64,000 bases of DNA from Caballeronia sordidicola. GTDB taxonomy: Bacteria > Pseudomonadota > Gammaproteobacteria > Burkholderiales > Burkholderiaceae. The DNA is taken from assembly GCF_001544455.2 (NCBI RefSeq), contig NZ_FCOC02000026.1:1-64000 (forward strand). The letters run 5' to 3'. Below, one piece after another: positions 50,475 through 59,443 of the stretch. The stretch's first letter is position 1; each line of letters begins with the position of its first letter. Made by a program: the position numbers and the translations under genes. A model generated the notes under the pieces. It saw only the letters and a program-made list of their open reading frames with translations, was not told the DNA's origin and made no database searches.

Positions 50475-51077
50475 ATGGCAAGCAAACTCGAGACCCTGAA
50501 AGCGAACCTCGAGGCGGCGTTCGGCGACCGCCTGCATAGCATTACCGAGTCGCTCGGGCAACTGACTGTCGTCGTCAAGGCGGCAGACTACGCCGATGTA
50601 GCGCTCAAATTGCGCGACGATCGCTCGCTCGGTTTCGAGCAGCTCGTCGATCTGTGTGGCGTCGACTACTCCACGTACGGCGACGGCGCCTACGAAGGTC
50701 CGCGTTTCGCGGCCGTCCTCCATCTTCTTTCGATCGCCAACAACTGGCGTCTGCGCGTGCGCGTCTTCGCGCCGGACGACGAAGTGCCTATCGTCGCCTC
50801 GGTGGTGGACGTGTGGTCGTCGGCGAACTGGTACGAGCGCGAGGCATTCGACCTGTTCGGCATTGTGTTCGAAGGGCATCCGGACCTGCGGCGCATTCTC
50901 ACCGACTATGGTTTCATCGGCCATCCGTTCCGCAAGGACTTCCCGGTGTCGGGATATGTCGAAATGCGTTACGACCCGGAAGAAAAGCGCGTCGTGTACC
51001 AGCCCGTGACGATCGAGCCGCGCGAAATCACGCCGCGAGTGATCCGCGAGGACCGCTATGGCGGTCTGAAACACTAA
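50475..51077 (+). CDS. nuoC: NADH-quinone oxidoreductase subunit C
   Basis: Peripheral-arm subunit of 200 residues, separate from NuoD, unlike the fused NuoCD of E. coli. WYEREAFDLFGIVFEGHPDLRRIL is the 30-kDa subunit signature, followed by HPFRKDFPVSG. It starts 115 bases after nuoB with no strong ribosome site. It ends nine bases before nuoD. Confidence 0.96.
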   Translation: MASKLETLKANLEAAFGDRLHSITESLGQLTVVVKAADYADVALKLRDDRSLGFEQLVDLCGVDYSTYGDGAYEGPRFAAVLHLLSIANNWRLRVRVFAPDDEVPIVASVVDVWSSANWYEREAFDLFGIVFEGHPDLRRILTDYGFIGHPFRKDFPVSGYVEMRYDPEEKRVVYQPVTIEPREITPRVIREDRYGGLKH

Positions 51078-51086
51078 GAGAACGCC

Positions 51087-52340
51087 ATGGCAGAGATCAA
51101 GAACTACACGCTCAATTTCGGCCCGCAACACCCGGCTGCGCACGGTGTGCTGCGCCTCGTGCTGGAGCTCGACGGTGAAGTGATTCAACGCGCCGACCCG
51201 CATATCGGCCTCCTGCATCGCGCTACCGAAAAGCTCGCGGAATCGAAGACCTTTATTCAGTCCGTGCCGTACATGGACCGTCTCGACTATGTGTCGATGA
51301 TGGTCAACGAGCACGGCTATGTGCTGGCAATCGAAAAGCTGCTTGGCATCGATGTGCCGGTGCGCGCGAAATATATCCGGGTTCTTTTCGACGAAATCAC
51401 GCGCGTGCTGAACCACCTGATGTGGATTGGCTCGCATGCGCTCGACGTCGGCGCAATGGCGGTTTTTCTGTATGCGTTCCGTGAACGTGAAGACCTGATG
51501 GACGTGTACGAAGCGGTATCCGGCGCACGGATGCACGCGGCGTATTACCGTCCGGGCGGTGTGTATCGCGACCTGCCTGACGCAATGCCGCAATACAAGG
51601 CGTCGAAAATCCGCAATGCGAAGGCGTTGTCGCGCATGAACGAGACGCGTCAGGGTTCGCTGCTTGATTTTATCGACGACTTCTTTACGCGCTTCCCTAA
51701 ATGCGTGGACGAGTACGAAACGTTGCTGACCGACAACCGTATCTGGAAGCAGCGGCTTGTCGGTATTGGCGTGGTCAGTCCTGAGCGCGCATTGCAGCTC
51801 GGCATGACCGGCGCGATGCTGCGTGGCTCGGGCATTGAATGGGATTTGCGCAAGAAGCAGCCATATGAAGTCTACGACCAACTGGATTTCGATATTCCGG
51901 TGGGCGTGAACGGCGACTGTTACGACCGTTACCTCGTGCGCGTGGAAGAGATGCGTCAGTCCACGCGGATTGCGAAACAATGTATTGAGTGGCTTCGCAA
52001 GAATCCGGGCCCCGTGATGATCGACAATCACAAGATTGCGCCGCCTTCGCGCGTGGGCATGAAGACCAACATGGAAGAGCTGATTCACCACTTCAAGCTC
52101 TTCACCGAAGGTTTTCACGTGCCGGAAGGCGAGACGTATGCGGCGGTCGAGCATCCGAAGGGCGAGTTCGGCATCTATCTGGTTTCGGATGGCGCGAACA
52201 AGCCGTATCGATTGAAGATTCGTGCGCCGGGCTATGCGCATCTTGCTTCGCTCGACGAAATGGCGCGCGGCCACATGATTGCGGACGCGGTGACGATCAT
52301 CGGGACGCAGGACATCGTGTTCGGCGAGATCGACCGCTGA
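51087..52340 (+). CDS. nuoD: NADH-quinone oxidoreductase subunit D
   Basis: 49-kDa subunit of 417 residues that forms the quinone-binding cavity with NuoB. FGPQHPAAHGVLRLVLELDGE contains the quinone-contacting histidine, and the loop RATEKLAESKTF and the C-terminal VFGEIDR are conserved. It derives from the hydrogenase large subunit but lacks the Ni-Fe cysteines. Confidence 0.97.
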   Translation: MAEIKNYTLNFGPQHPAAHGVLRLVLELDGEVIQRADPHIGLLHRATEKLAESKTFIQSVPYMDRLDYVSMMVNEHGYVLAIEKLLGIDVPVRAKYIRVLFDEITRVLNHLMWIGSHALDVGAMAVFLYAFREREDLMDVYEAVSGARMHAAYYRPGGVYRDLPDAMPQYKASKIRNAKALSRMNETRQGSLLDFIDDFFTRFPKCVDEYETLLTDNRIWKQRLVGIGVVSPERALQLGMTGAMLRGSGIEWDLRKKQPYEVYDQLDFDIPVGVNGDCYDRYLVRVEEMRQSTRIAKQCIEWLRKNPGPVMIDNHKIAPPSRVGMKTNMEELIHHFKLFTEGFHVPEGETYAAVEHPKGEFGIYLVSDGANKPYRLKIRAPGYAHLASLDEMARGHMIADAVTIIGTQDIVFGEIDR

Positions 52341-52486
52341 CATGGCATCGCGGAAATCCGCCGTACTATGCCGGCCTGCTCGCGCAAAAGCGTTGAACAG
52401 GTCTGCAAACCAACAACAGCAGGACGCCAGGTCTGCCGCAAAAGAAGGGCGCGGCGGGTTTTCGTTCGGTAGGAACTGAAAGAGTC

Positions 52487-52981
52487 GTGTCTGAAATGAT
52501 CTCAGCTGAAGGCCTGAAAGAAATTGATCGCGCGATCGCGAAATATCCCGTGGAGCAGAAGCAGTCCGCGGTGATGGCGGCGCTGACTGTCGCTCAGGAA
52601 GAGCATGGCTGGCTGTCGCCGGAAATCATGCAGTTCGTGGCCGACTATTTGAGCATGCCGTCTGTGGCCGTGCAGGAAGTCGCGACGTTCTACACCATGT
52701 ACGAGACTGCGCCGGTCGGCAAACACAAGATCACGCTCTGTACGAACCTGCCGTGCCAGCTTGGTCCGGACGGCGGTTCTGAGAGCGCTGCGGAATACCT
52801 GAAGCAAAAGCTTGGCATCGACTTTGGCGAAACCACCGCTGACGGCAAGTTCACCTTGAAAGAAGGTGAATGCTTTGGCGCGTGCGGCGATGCACCCGTG
52901 TTGCTCGTGAACAATCATCGTATGTGCAGTTTCATGAGTCGCGAGCGGATCGACACGCTCCTCGAGGAACTATCGAAATGA
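52487..52981 (+). CDS. nuoE: NADH-quinone oxidoreductase subunit E
   Basis: 24-kDa subunit of 164 residues with a thioredoxin-like fold and the [2Fe-2S] cluster N1a, bound by Cys in CTNLPCQ and in GECFGACGDAP. The start GTG at 52487 has GAAAGAG upstream; ATG at 52496 is three codons later. Its stop overlaps the nuoF ATG by ATGA. 146 bases of GC-rich sequence separate it from nuoD. Confidence 0.95.
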   Translation: MSEMISAEGLKEIDRAIAKYPVEQKQSAVMAALTVAQEEHGWLSPEIMQFVADYLSMPSVAVQEVATFYTMYETAPVGKHKITLCTNLPCQLGPDGGSESAAEYLKQKLGIDFGETTADGKFTLKEGECFGACGDAPVLLVNNHRMCSFMSRERIDTLLEELSK

Positions 52982-54303
52982 CGTCTCTTCACGACCGCCA
53001 CATCCAGCCCCTGATTCTCGCCGGTCTCAACGGCGAAAACTGGCACCTCGAAGACTATGTGGCGCGCGGCGGTTACGCCCAGTTGCGCCGTATTCTCGAA
53101 GAAAAAATTCCGCAGGAGCAGGTGATTGCCGACGTCAAGGCGTCGGGTCTGCGTGGACGCGGCGGTGCGGGTTTCCCGACCGGGCTGAAGTGGAGCTTCA
53201 TGCCGCGTCAGTTTCCGGGGCAGAAGTACCTTGTCTGCAATTCGGACGAAGGCGAACCGGGCACGTTCAAGGATCGTGACATCCTGCGCTGGAATCCGCA
53301 TGCGTTGATCGAAGGCATGGCCATTGGCGCGTACGCCATGGGCATCACGGTCGGCTACAACTATATTCACGGCGAGATTTTCGAGGTCTACAAGATCTTC
53401 GAACAGGCGCTTGAAGAAGCGCGTGCGGCTGGGTATCTGGGCGCGAATATTCTTAGCTCGGGCTTCTCGTTCGAACTGTATGCGCACCATGGTTATGGCG
53501 CGTATATCTGCGGCGAAGAGACGGCGCTGCTCGAGTCGCTGGAAGGCAAGAAGGGTCAGCCGCGCTTCAAGCCGCCTTTCCCGGCGAGCTTCGGCGTGTA
53601 CGGCAAGCCGACCACGATCAACAACACCGAAACGTTCGCAGCCGTGCCGTTCCTGTTGGCTATCGGCCCGCAGAAGTATCTGGAGATCGGCAAGCCGAAC
53701 AACGGCGGCACGAAGATTTTCTCGGTTGCGGGCGACGTCAATCGTCCGGGCAACTTCGAAGTGCCGCTCGGTACTTCGTTTCAGACCTTGCTCGAACTGG
53801 CCGGCGGCGTGCGCGGCAAGTCGGTGAAGGCGGTGATTCCGGGTGGATCGTCGGCGCCGGTTGTCCCGGGCGAGCTCATGCTGGCTACCGACATGGACTA
53901 CGACTCGATCGCGAAGGCCGGATCCATGCTGGGCTCGGGTGCGGTCATTGTCATGAACGAAACGCGCTGCATGGTGCGCTCGCTCTTGCGCCTGTCGTAC
54001 TTCTATTACGAGGAATCGTGCGGTCAGTGCACGCCTTGCCGCGAAGGCACGGGCTGGCTGTATCGCGTGGTGCATCGGATCGAACACGGACTGGGGCGCA
54101 AGGAAGACCTGGATCTGCTGAACTCGGTCGCCGAAAACATCATGGGCCGCACCATTTGTGCGCTCGGCGACGCGGCGGCCATGCCGGTGCGCGGCATGCT
54201 GAAGCACTTCTGGGACGAATTCGAATATCACGTCGAGCACAAACATTGTCTCGTCGACGGACATGCGCATCATGCGCACACGTCCGAAGCGCTTACCGCG
54301 TGA
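52978..54303 (+). CDS. nuoF: NADH-quinone oxidoreductase subunit F
   Basis: 51-kDa subunit of 441 residues that oxidises NADH. LRGRGGAGFPTGLKW is the FMN/NADH loop, CGEETALLESLEGKKGQPR follows, and ESCGQCTPCREGT holds three of the four ligands of the [4Fe-4S] cluster N3. The His-rich C-terminus (HKHCLVDGHAHHAH) is a local extension. The ATG overlaps the nuoE stop. Confidence 0.97.
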   Translation: MTSLHDRHIQPLILAGLNGENWHLEDYVARGGYAQLRRILEEKIPQEQVIADVKASGLRGRGGAGFPTGLKWSFMPRQFPGQKYLVCNSDEGEPGTFKDRDILRWNPHALIEGMAIGAYAMGITVGYNYIHGEIFEVYKIFEQALEEARAAGYLGANILSSGFSFELYAHHGYGAYICGEETALLESLEGKKGQPRFKPPFPASFGVYGKPTTINNTETFAAVPFLLAIGPQKYLEIGKPNNGGTKIFSVAGDVNRPGNFEVPLGTSFQTLLELAGGVRGKSVKAVIPGGSSAPVVPGELMLATDMDYDSIAKAGSMLGSGAVIVMNETRCMVRSLLRLSYFYYEESCGQCTPCREGTGWLYRVVHRIEHGLGRKEDLDLLNSVAENIMGRTICALGDAAAMPVRGMLKHFWDEFEYHVEHKHCLVDGHAHHAHTSEALTA

Positions 54304-54334
54304 TCAGTGATCAGGCCAAGGACCATTCCCCATC

Positions 54335-56671
54335 ATGGTTGAATTAGAAATCGACGGCAAAAGCGTAGAAGTGCCTGAAGGCAGCATGGTGATCCAGGCT
54401 GCGCATAAGGTCGATACATACATTCCTCACTTTTGCTATCACAAGAAGCTGTCGATCGCGGCGAACTGCCGGATGTGCCTGGTCGAAGTGGAAAAGATGC
54501 CCAAGGCGGTTCCCGCCTGCGCCACGCCGGTGTCGGCGGGCATGATCGTGCGCACGAAATCGGACAAGGCCGTGAAGGCGCAGCAGTCCGTCATGGAATT
54601 CCTGCTGATCAATCACCCGCTCGACTGCCCGATTTGCGATCAGGGCGGCGAATGCCAGTTGCAGGATCTGGCCGTGGGTTACGGCAAGTCGCAGTCGCGC
54701 TACAACGAAGAAAAGCGCGTGGTGTTCCATAAGAACGTGGGACCGCTGATCTCCATGGAAGAGATGACGCGCTGCATTCATTGCACGCGTTGCGTCCGCT
54801 TTGGTCAGGAAGTGGCCGGCGTGATGGAACTCGGCATGCTGGGTCGTGGCGAGCACTCGGAAATCACGTCGTTTGTTGGCAAGACCGTGGACTCGGAACT
54901 GTCCGGCAACATGATCGACCTGTGTCCGGTCGGCGCGTTGACGAGCAAGCCGTTCCGCTACAGCGCCCGTACGTGGGAACTGTCGCGCCGCAAGTCGATC
55001 AGCCCGCACGATTCTGTCGGTGCGAATCTGGTTGTTCAGGTGAAGAACAACCGCGTGATGCGCGTTCTGCCGATGGAAAACGAGTCCATCAACGAATGCT
55101 GGATCTCGGACAAGGATCGCTTCTCGTACGAATCGCTAAACAGCGACGACCGTCTCACGCAGCCAATGCTGAAGCAAGGCGGCAAGTGGATCGAGACCGA
55201 CTGGCAGACGGCGCTGGAATACGTGGCGAAGGGCATCAAGGGCATTACGGCCGACCATGGCGCGAATCAGATCGCTGCCCTGGCCACGCCGCACAGCACA
55301 GTCGAAGAACTGTATTTGCTCAAGCAGTTGGCTGAAGGCGCGGGTACGCCCAACGTCGATTTCCGCCTGCGTCAGAGCGACTTCTCCGCGCCGGTTTCGG
55401 ATGGCGCGCCGTGGCTTGGCGTGAAGATCGCGGATCTGTCGAATATCGATACGGCGTTTATCGTCGGCTCGTTCCTGCGTCGCGATCATCCGTTGTTCGC
55501 GGCCCGCTTGCGGCAAGCAGCGAAGGGCGGCGCGATGCTCACGTTCCTGCACGCAACCAATGACGACTCGCTGATTCCCGCCGCGCATCGCGTGGTTGCG
55601 GCGCCTTCGGAATGGCTCGAGCACCTTGGCGGTATCGCTGTTGCGGTCTCCGAAGCGCGTGGCGTTGCTGCGCCGGAAGCGTTCGCTGGGCGTGAAGCAT
55701 CGGCGGCGGCGAAGGACATTGCTGCGTCGCTGTCGGCTGGTGACAAGCGCGTGCTGCTGCTCGGCAACAGCGCGGTTCAGCATCCGCAGTTCGCGCAGAT
55801 CCTGGCTGTGTGCCAATGGATCGCGAACGAAACGGGCGCAACGCTGGGTTATCTGACGGAAGCTGCAAACACGGTTGGCGCGCATCTTGTCGATGCATTG
55901 CCGGGCGAAGGTGGCCTCAATGCACGCGAAGCGTTCGAGCAGCCGCGCAAGGGCTACGTGCTGTTCAACGTGGAACCGGAATTCGATACCGCCAACCCTG
56001 CTCAAGCGCTCGCCGCCTTGAAACAGGCTGAAATGGTCGTTGCGTTGTCGGCGTTCAAGCACGGCATGGACTACGCCGACGTGTTGCTGCCGATCGCTCC
56101 GTTCACGGAAACATCGGGTACGTTCGTCAACGCCGAAGGTACGGCGCAGACGTTCAACGGCGTGGTCCGTCCGCTGGGTGAAACGCGTCCGGGCTGGAAG
56201 GTGCTGCGCGTGCTTGGCAGCATCCTGGGCCTGAAGGGTTTCGAATTCGATACCGCCGAAGAAGTCCGCGACGCTGCATTGGGCAAGGGCGACCTGAGCG
56301 CGCGTCTGTCGAACAAGAGCAGCGCGGCCATCAAGCCGGTGACGAAGGCTGCATCGAATCCAGGCCGCTTCGAGCGCCTTGCCGACACGCCGATCTATCA
56401 CGCCGACGCATTGTCGCGCCGCGCCGAATCGTTGCACCTGACGGCTGCCGCGCGCGATGCAAACGTGGTTGCGCTGCCGACGTCGCTGTTCGAAGAACTC
56501 GGGCTTACTAACGGCGACGCCGTGCGCGTCGCTCAAGGCGGTCTCTCGGTAACCCTGCCGGCGGTTCGCGACGCGAATCTGGCGGAAAGCGTGGTGCGTG
56601 TGTCGGCGGGAACGCCGGCCGGCGCGGCGCTCGGGGCTCTGTTCGGTGAACTGGTAGTGGAGAAGGCGTAA
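54335..56671 (+). CDS. nuoG: NADH-quinone oxidoreductase subunit G
   Basis: Largest peripheral subunit, 778 residues. The N-terminal ferredoxin part binds N1b (Cys in HFCYHKKLSIAANCRMC) and then N5 (a His and Cys in DCPICDQGGECQL) and N4 (CIHCTRC). The rest is a molybdopterin-oxidoreductase-like fold without the cofactor. No extra CxxC-type N7 set is seen at the start of that domain. nuoH starts immediately after the stop. Confidence 0.96.
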   Translation: MVELEIDGKSVEVPEGSMVIQAAHKVDTYIPHFCYHKKLSIAANCRMCLVEVEKMPKAVPACATPVSAGMIVRTKSDKAVKAQQSVMEFLLINHPLDCPICDQGGECQLQDLAVGYGKSQSRYNEEKRVVFHKNVGPLISMEEMTRCIHCTRCVRFGQEVAGVMELGMLGRGEHSEITSFVGKTVDSELSGNMIDLCPVGALTSKPFRYSARTWELSRRKSISPHDSVGANLVVQVKNNRVMRVLPMENESINECWISDKDRFSYESLNSDDRLTQPMLKQGGKWIETDWQTALEYVAKGIKGITADHGANQIAALATPHSTVEELYLLKQLAEGAGTPNVDFRLRQSDFSAPVSDGAPWLGVKIADLSNIDTAFIVGSFLRRDHPLFAARLRQAAKGGAMLTFLHATNDDSLIPAAHRVVAAPSEWLEHLGGIAVAVSEARGVAAPEAFAGREASAAAKDIAASLSAGDKRVLLLGNSAVQHPQFAQILAVCQWIANETGATLGYLTEAANTVGAHLVDALPGEGGLNAREAFEQPRKGYVLFNVEPEFDTANPAQALAALKQAEMVVALSAFKHGMDYADVLLPIAPFTETSGTFVNAEGTAQTFNGVVRPLGETRPGWKVLRVLGSILGLKGFEFDTAEEVRDAALGKGDLSARLSNKSSAAIKPVTKAASNPGRFERLADTPIYHADALSRRAESLHLTAAARDANVVALPTSLFEELGLTNGDAVRVAQGGLSVTLPAVRDANLAESVVRVSAGTPAGAALGALFGELVVEKA

Positions 56672-57736
56672 ATGGGCTTGTTCGATACGATCAACGCAGG
56701 CGGGACGCAGATCCTCGGTGTCGCCTGGCCCACCGTGTGGGCGGTCATCCGCATTCTCGTGGTGTCGGTGGTGATCCTGCTGTGCGTCGCGTACCTGATT
56801 CTGTGGGAACGCAAGCTGATCGGCTGGATGCACGTGCGTCTCGGCCCGAATCGCGTGGGTCCGCTCGGGCTGTTGCAGCCGATTGCCGACGTGCTGAAGC
56901 TGCTGCTGAAGGAAGTGATTCAGCCAACGCAAGCCAGCCGCTGGATTTACCTGATCGCGCCGATCATGACCGTGGTGCCCGCGTTCGCGGTGTGGGCGGT
57001 GATTCCGTTCCAGGCGAAAGCGGTGCTGGGCGACGTCAACGCCGGGCTGCTCTACGTAATGGCGATCTCGTCGATTGGCGTGTATGGCGTGATCCTGGCC
57101 GGCTGGGCGTCGAACTCGAAATACGCGTTCCTTGGCGCCATGCGCGCCGCGGCGCAAATGGTGTCGTACGAAATTTCGATGGGCTTCGCGCTCGTCGTCG
57201 TGCTGATGGTCACGGGCAGCCTGAACATGTCGGCTATCGTGGTCTCGCAGGAACATGGCATCTTCGCGAACTGGGGCATCAACTTCCTGTCGTGGAACTG
57301 GCTGCCGCTTCTGCCCATGTTCGTCGTGTACTTCATCTCGGGCATTGCCGAAACAAACCGTCACCCGTTCGACGTGGTGGAAGGCGAGTCGGAAATTGTT
57401 GCGGGCCACATGATCGATTACTCGGGCATGGCGTTCGCGCTGTTCTTCCTCGCCGAGTACATCAACATGATCGTGATCTCGGCGATTGCATCGACCTTGT
57501 TCCTTGGTGGCTGGAGCGCGCCGTTCGGTTTCCTGTCCTTCATCCCGGGCATTTTCTGGTTCGTGCTGAAGATCTTTTTCCTGCTGTCCGTATTCATCTG
57601 GGCCCGTGCGACGTTCCCGCGTTATCGCTACGACCAGATCATGCGCCTTGGCTGGAAAATCTTTCTGCCGGTGTCGGTGGTGTGGGTGGTCGTGGTCGGA
57701 TTCTGGATCATGTCGCCGCTGAACATCTGGAAATAA
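56672..57736 (+). CDS. nuoH: NADH-quinone oxidoreductase subunit H
   Basis: Membrane subunit of 354 residues with eight spans, forming the quinone chamber roof. HVRLGPNRVGPLGLLQPIAD and ETNRHPFDVVEGESEIVAGH are the two signature loops. The ATG directly follows the nuoG stop, so the two are coupled. Confidence 0.97.
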   Translation: MGLFDTINAGGTQILGVAWPTVWAVIRILVVSVVILLCVAYLILWERKLIGWMHVRLGPNRVGPLGLLQPIADVLKLLLKEVIQPTQASRWIYLIAPIMTVVPAFAVWAVIPFQAKAVLGDVNAGLLYVMAISSIGVYGVILAGWASNSKYAFLGAMRAAAQMVSYEISMGFALVVVLMVTGSLNMSAIVVSQEHGIFANWGINFLSWNWLPLLPMFVVYFISGIAETNRHPFDVVEGESEIVAGHMIDYSGMAFALFFLAEYINMIVISAIASTLFLGGWSAPFGFLSFIPGIFWFVLKIFFLLSVFIWARATFPRYRYDQIMRLGWKIFLPVSVVWVVVVGFWIMSPLNIWK

Positions 57737-57754
57737 TGGGCGGATGAAAAAACC

Positions 57755-58243
57755 ATGAACGCATTACAGAATTTCTTCAAGACGTTTTTTCTGACCGAGT
57801 TGCTGAAAGGCCTCGCGCTGACGGGTGGTTACCTGTTCCAGCGCAAGGTGACGGTTCAGTTTCCGGAGGAGAAGACGCCGATCTCCCCGCGTTTTCGTGG
57901 CCTGCACGCATTGCGCCGATACGAAAACGGCGAAGAGCGCTGCATCGCATGCAAGTTGTGCGAAGCCGTGTGCCCGGCGCTCGCGATCACCATCGAATCG
58001 GAAACGCGCGCCGACAACACGCGCCGTACCACGCGTTATGACATCGACCTGACCAAGTGCATTTTCTGCGGGTTCTGCGAAGAAAGCTGCCCGGTCGATT
58101 CGATTGTCGAAACGCACATTCTCGAGTATCACGGCGAGAAACGCGGCGACCTGTATTTCACGAAAGACATGCTGCTCGCAGTGGGCGACCGTTATGAAAC
58201 GGAGATTGCCGCTGCGAAGGCGGCTGACGCGCCTTATCGGTAA
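57755..58243 (+). CDS. nuoI: NADH-quinone oxidoreductase subunit I
   Basis: Ferredoxin-type subunit of 162 residues carrying clusters N6a and N6b: CIACKLCEAVCPA and CIFCGFCEESCPV. A short amphipathic N-terminus sits on the membrane arm. A small hairpin follows the gene. Confidence 0.97.
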   Translation: MNALQNFFKTFFLTELLKGLALTGGYLFQRKVTVQFPEEKTPISPRFRGLHALRRYENGEERCIACKLCEAVCPALAITIESETRADNTRRTTRYDIDLTKCIFCGFCEESCPVDSIVETHILEYHGEKRGDLYFTKDMLLAVGDRYETEIAAAKAADAPYR

Positions 58244-58253
58244 AGCGAAGCGG

Positions 58254-58277
58254 GGCGCATGAGTCATCGCGCCTTTT
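58254..58277 (+). terminator. Terminator-like hairpin inside the nuo operon
   Basis: GGCGC at 58254-58258 pairs with GCGCC at 58269-58273 around a 10-base loop, followed by TTTT. It lies between nuoI and nuoJ, in a 161-base gap that is large for this operon. It may cause partial termination. Confidence 0.35.
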
Positions 58278-58404
58278 GCTGTTCCTGCATTTGAATTGAC
58301 CTGCTGTTCCGGCCCGCGCGCCATGGTTGTAAGTTGCGTCCTTCAAACGATGCGACACGGCGCGCTTGTGTCAAAACACAAAGCCTAACGATGAACCGGT
58401 AATC

Positions 58405-59106
58405 ATGGAATTCACGACCGTACTGTTTTACATCTTCGCGCTACTGCTGGTTGTTTCGGCGCTGAAGGTGATCACTTCGCGCAATCCTGTGTCATCCGCG
58501 CTGTTCCTCGTGCTCGCGTTCTTCAACGCGGCCGCGATCTGGATGCTGCTCGAAGCCGAATTCCTCGCCATTCTGCTGGTTCTCGTCTATGTCGGCGCGG
58601 TCATGGTGCTGTTCCTCTTCGTGGTGATGATGCTCGACATCAACCTCGACGTGCTGCACCGGGACTTCAAGCGATTCGTGCCCATAGCCAGTATCGTGGG
58701 CGCGATCATCATTATCGAAACGGCCCTGATCCTGTGGCACGGCTACGGCGCGACGGTGACGCCGGTACACGACGCCATGCTGGTCAACGGCGTGGGCGCA
58801 GGCGTGGGTCCGAACGAAGTGATGTCGAACTCGCACCTGATCGGCAAGGTGATCTACACCGACTACATCTTCGCGTTTGAAATCGCAGGCCTGATCCTGC
58901 TGGTCGCGATCATCGCAGCAATCTCGCTGACCATTCGCGAGAAGAAGGACAACAAGCGCCAGAGCGTGAGCGACCAAGTCAAGGTGCGAGCCAAGGATCG
59001 TGTGCGGATTGTGAAGATGAAGTCCGAACAGGAAGCGCCGGATGCCACGACCAACCCGCCCGTTACCGGCAATGCCGGCGCCGGCACGGTCGACAACAAA
59101 GGCTGA
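58405..59106 (+). CDS. nuoJ: NADH-quinone oxidoreductase subunit J
   Basis: Membrane subunit of 233 residues with five spans. TSRNPVSSALFLVLAFFNAAAIW and LEAEFLAILLVLVYVGAVMVLF are conserved. The soluble C-terminal tail (about 50 residues, KMKSEQEAPDATTNPP) is longer than in E. coli. ATG 58405 is the family start; no clear ribosome site precedes it. Confidence 0.95.
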   Translation: MEFTTVLFYIFALLLVVSALKVITSRNPVSSALFLVLAFFNAAAIWMLLEAEFLAILLVLVYVGAVMVLFLFVVMMLDINLDVLHRDFKRFVPIASIVGAIIIIETALILWHGYGATVTPVHDAMLVNGVGAGVGPNEVMSNSHLIGKVIYTDYIFAFEIAGLILLVAIIAAISLTIREKKDNKRQSVSDQVKVRAKDRVRIVKMKSEQEAPDATTNPPVTGNAGAGTVDNKG

Positions 59107-59120
59107 GGAGAAAAACAATC

Positions 59121-59426
59121 ATGTTGAGTCTTGCCCATTACCTCGTGCTCGGCGCGATCCTGTTCGCGATCAGCATTGTCGGCATTTTCCTGAACCGGCG
59201 TAACGTGATCATCATCCTGATGGCGATCGAACTGATGCTGCTGGCGGTGAATACCAACTTCGTCGCGTTCTCGCACTATCTTGGCGACATCCACGGCCAG
59301 ATTTTCGTGTTCTTCGTGCTGACCGTCGCGGCAGCCGAGGCGGCCATCGGTCTCGCCATTCTGGTCACGTTGTTCCGCAGTCTCGACACGATCAACGTCG
59401 AAGATCTCGATCAGCTCAAAGGTTAA
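59121..59426 (+). CDS. nuoK: NADH-quinone oxidoreductase subunit K
   Basis: Membrane subunit of 101 residues with three spans, homologous to MrpC. It carries the buried glutamates for proton transfer in LMAIELMLLAVN and AAAEAAIGLAILV. GAGGAG is 7-12 bases before the ATG. Confidence 0.97.
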   Translation: MLSLAHYLVLGAILFAISIVGIFLNRRNVIIILMAIELMLLAVNTNFVAFSHYLGDIHGQIFVFFVLTVAAAEAAIGLAILVTLFRSLDTINVEDLDQLKG

Positions 59427-59443
59427 TTTCAGGCAAGACAGAT

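Noticed and set aside
55136..57409. 757-codon minus-strand frame opposite nuoG and nuoH
   Set aside because: Antisense to two well-defined complex I genes. Its composition matches frame-shifted high-GC sequence.
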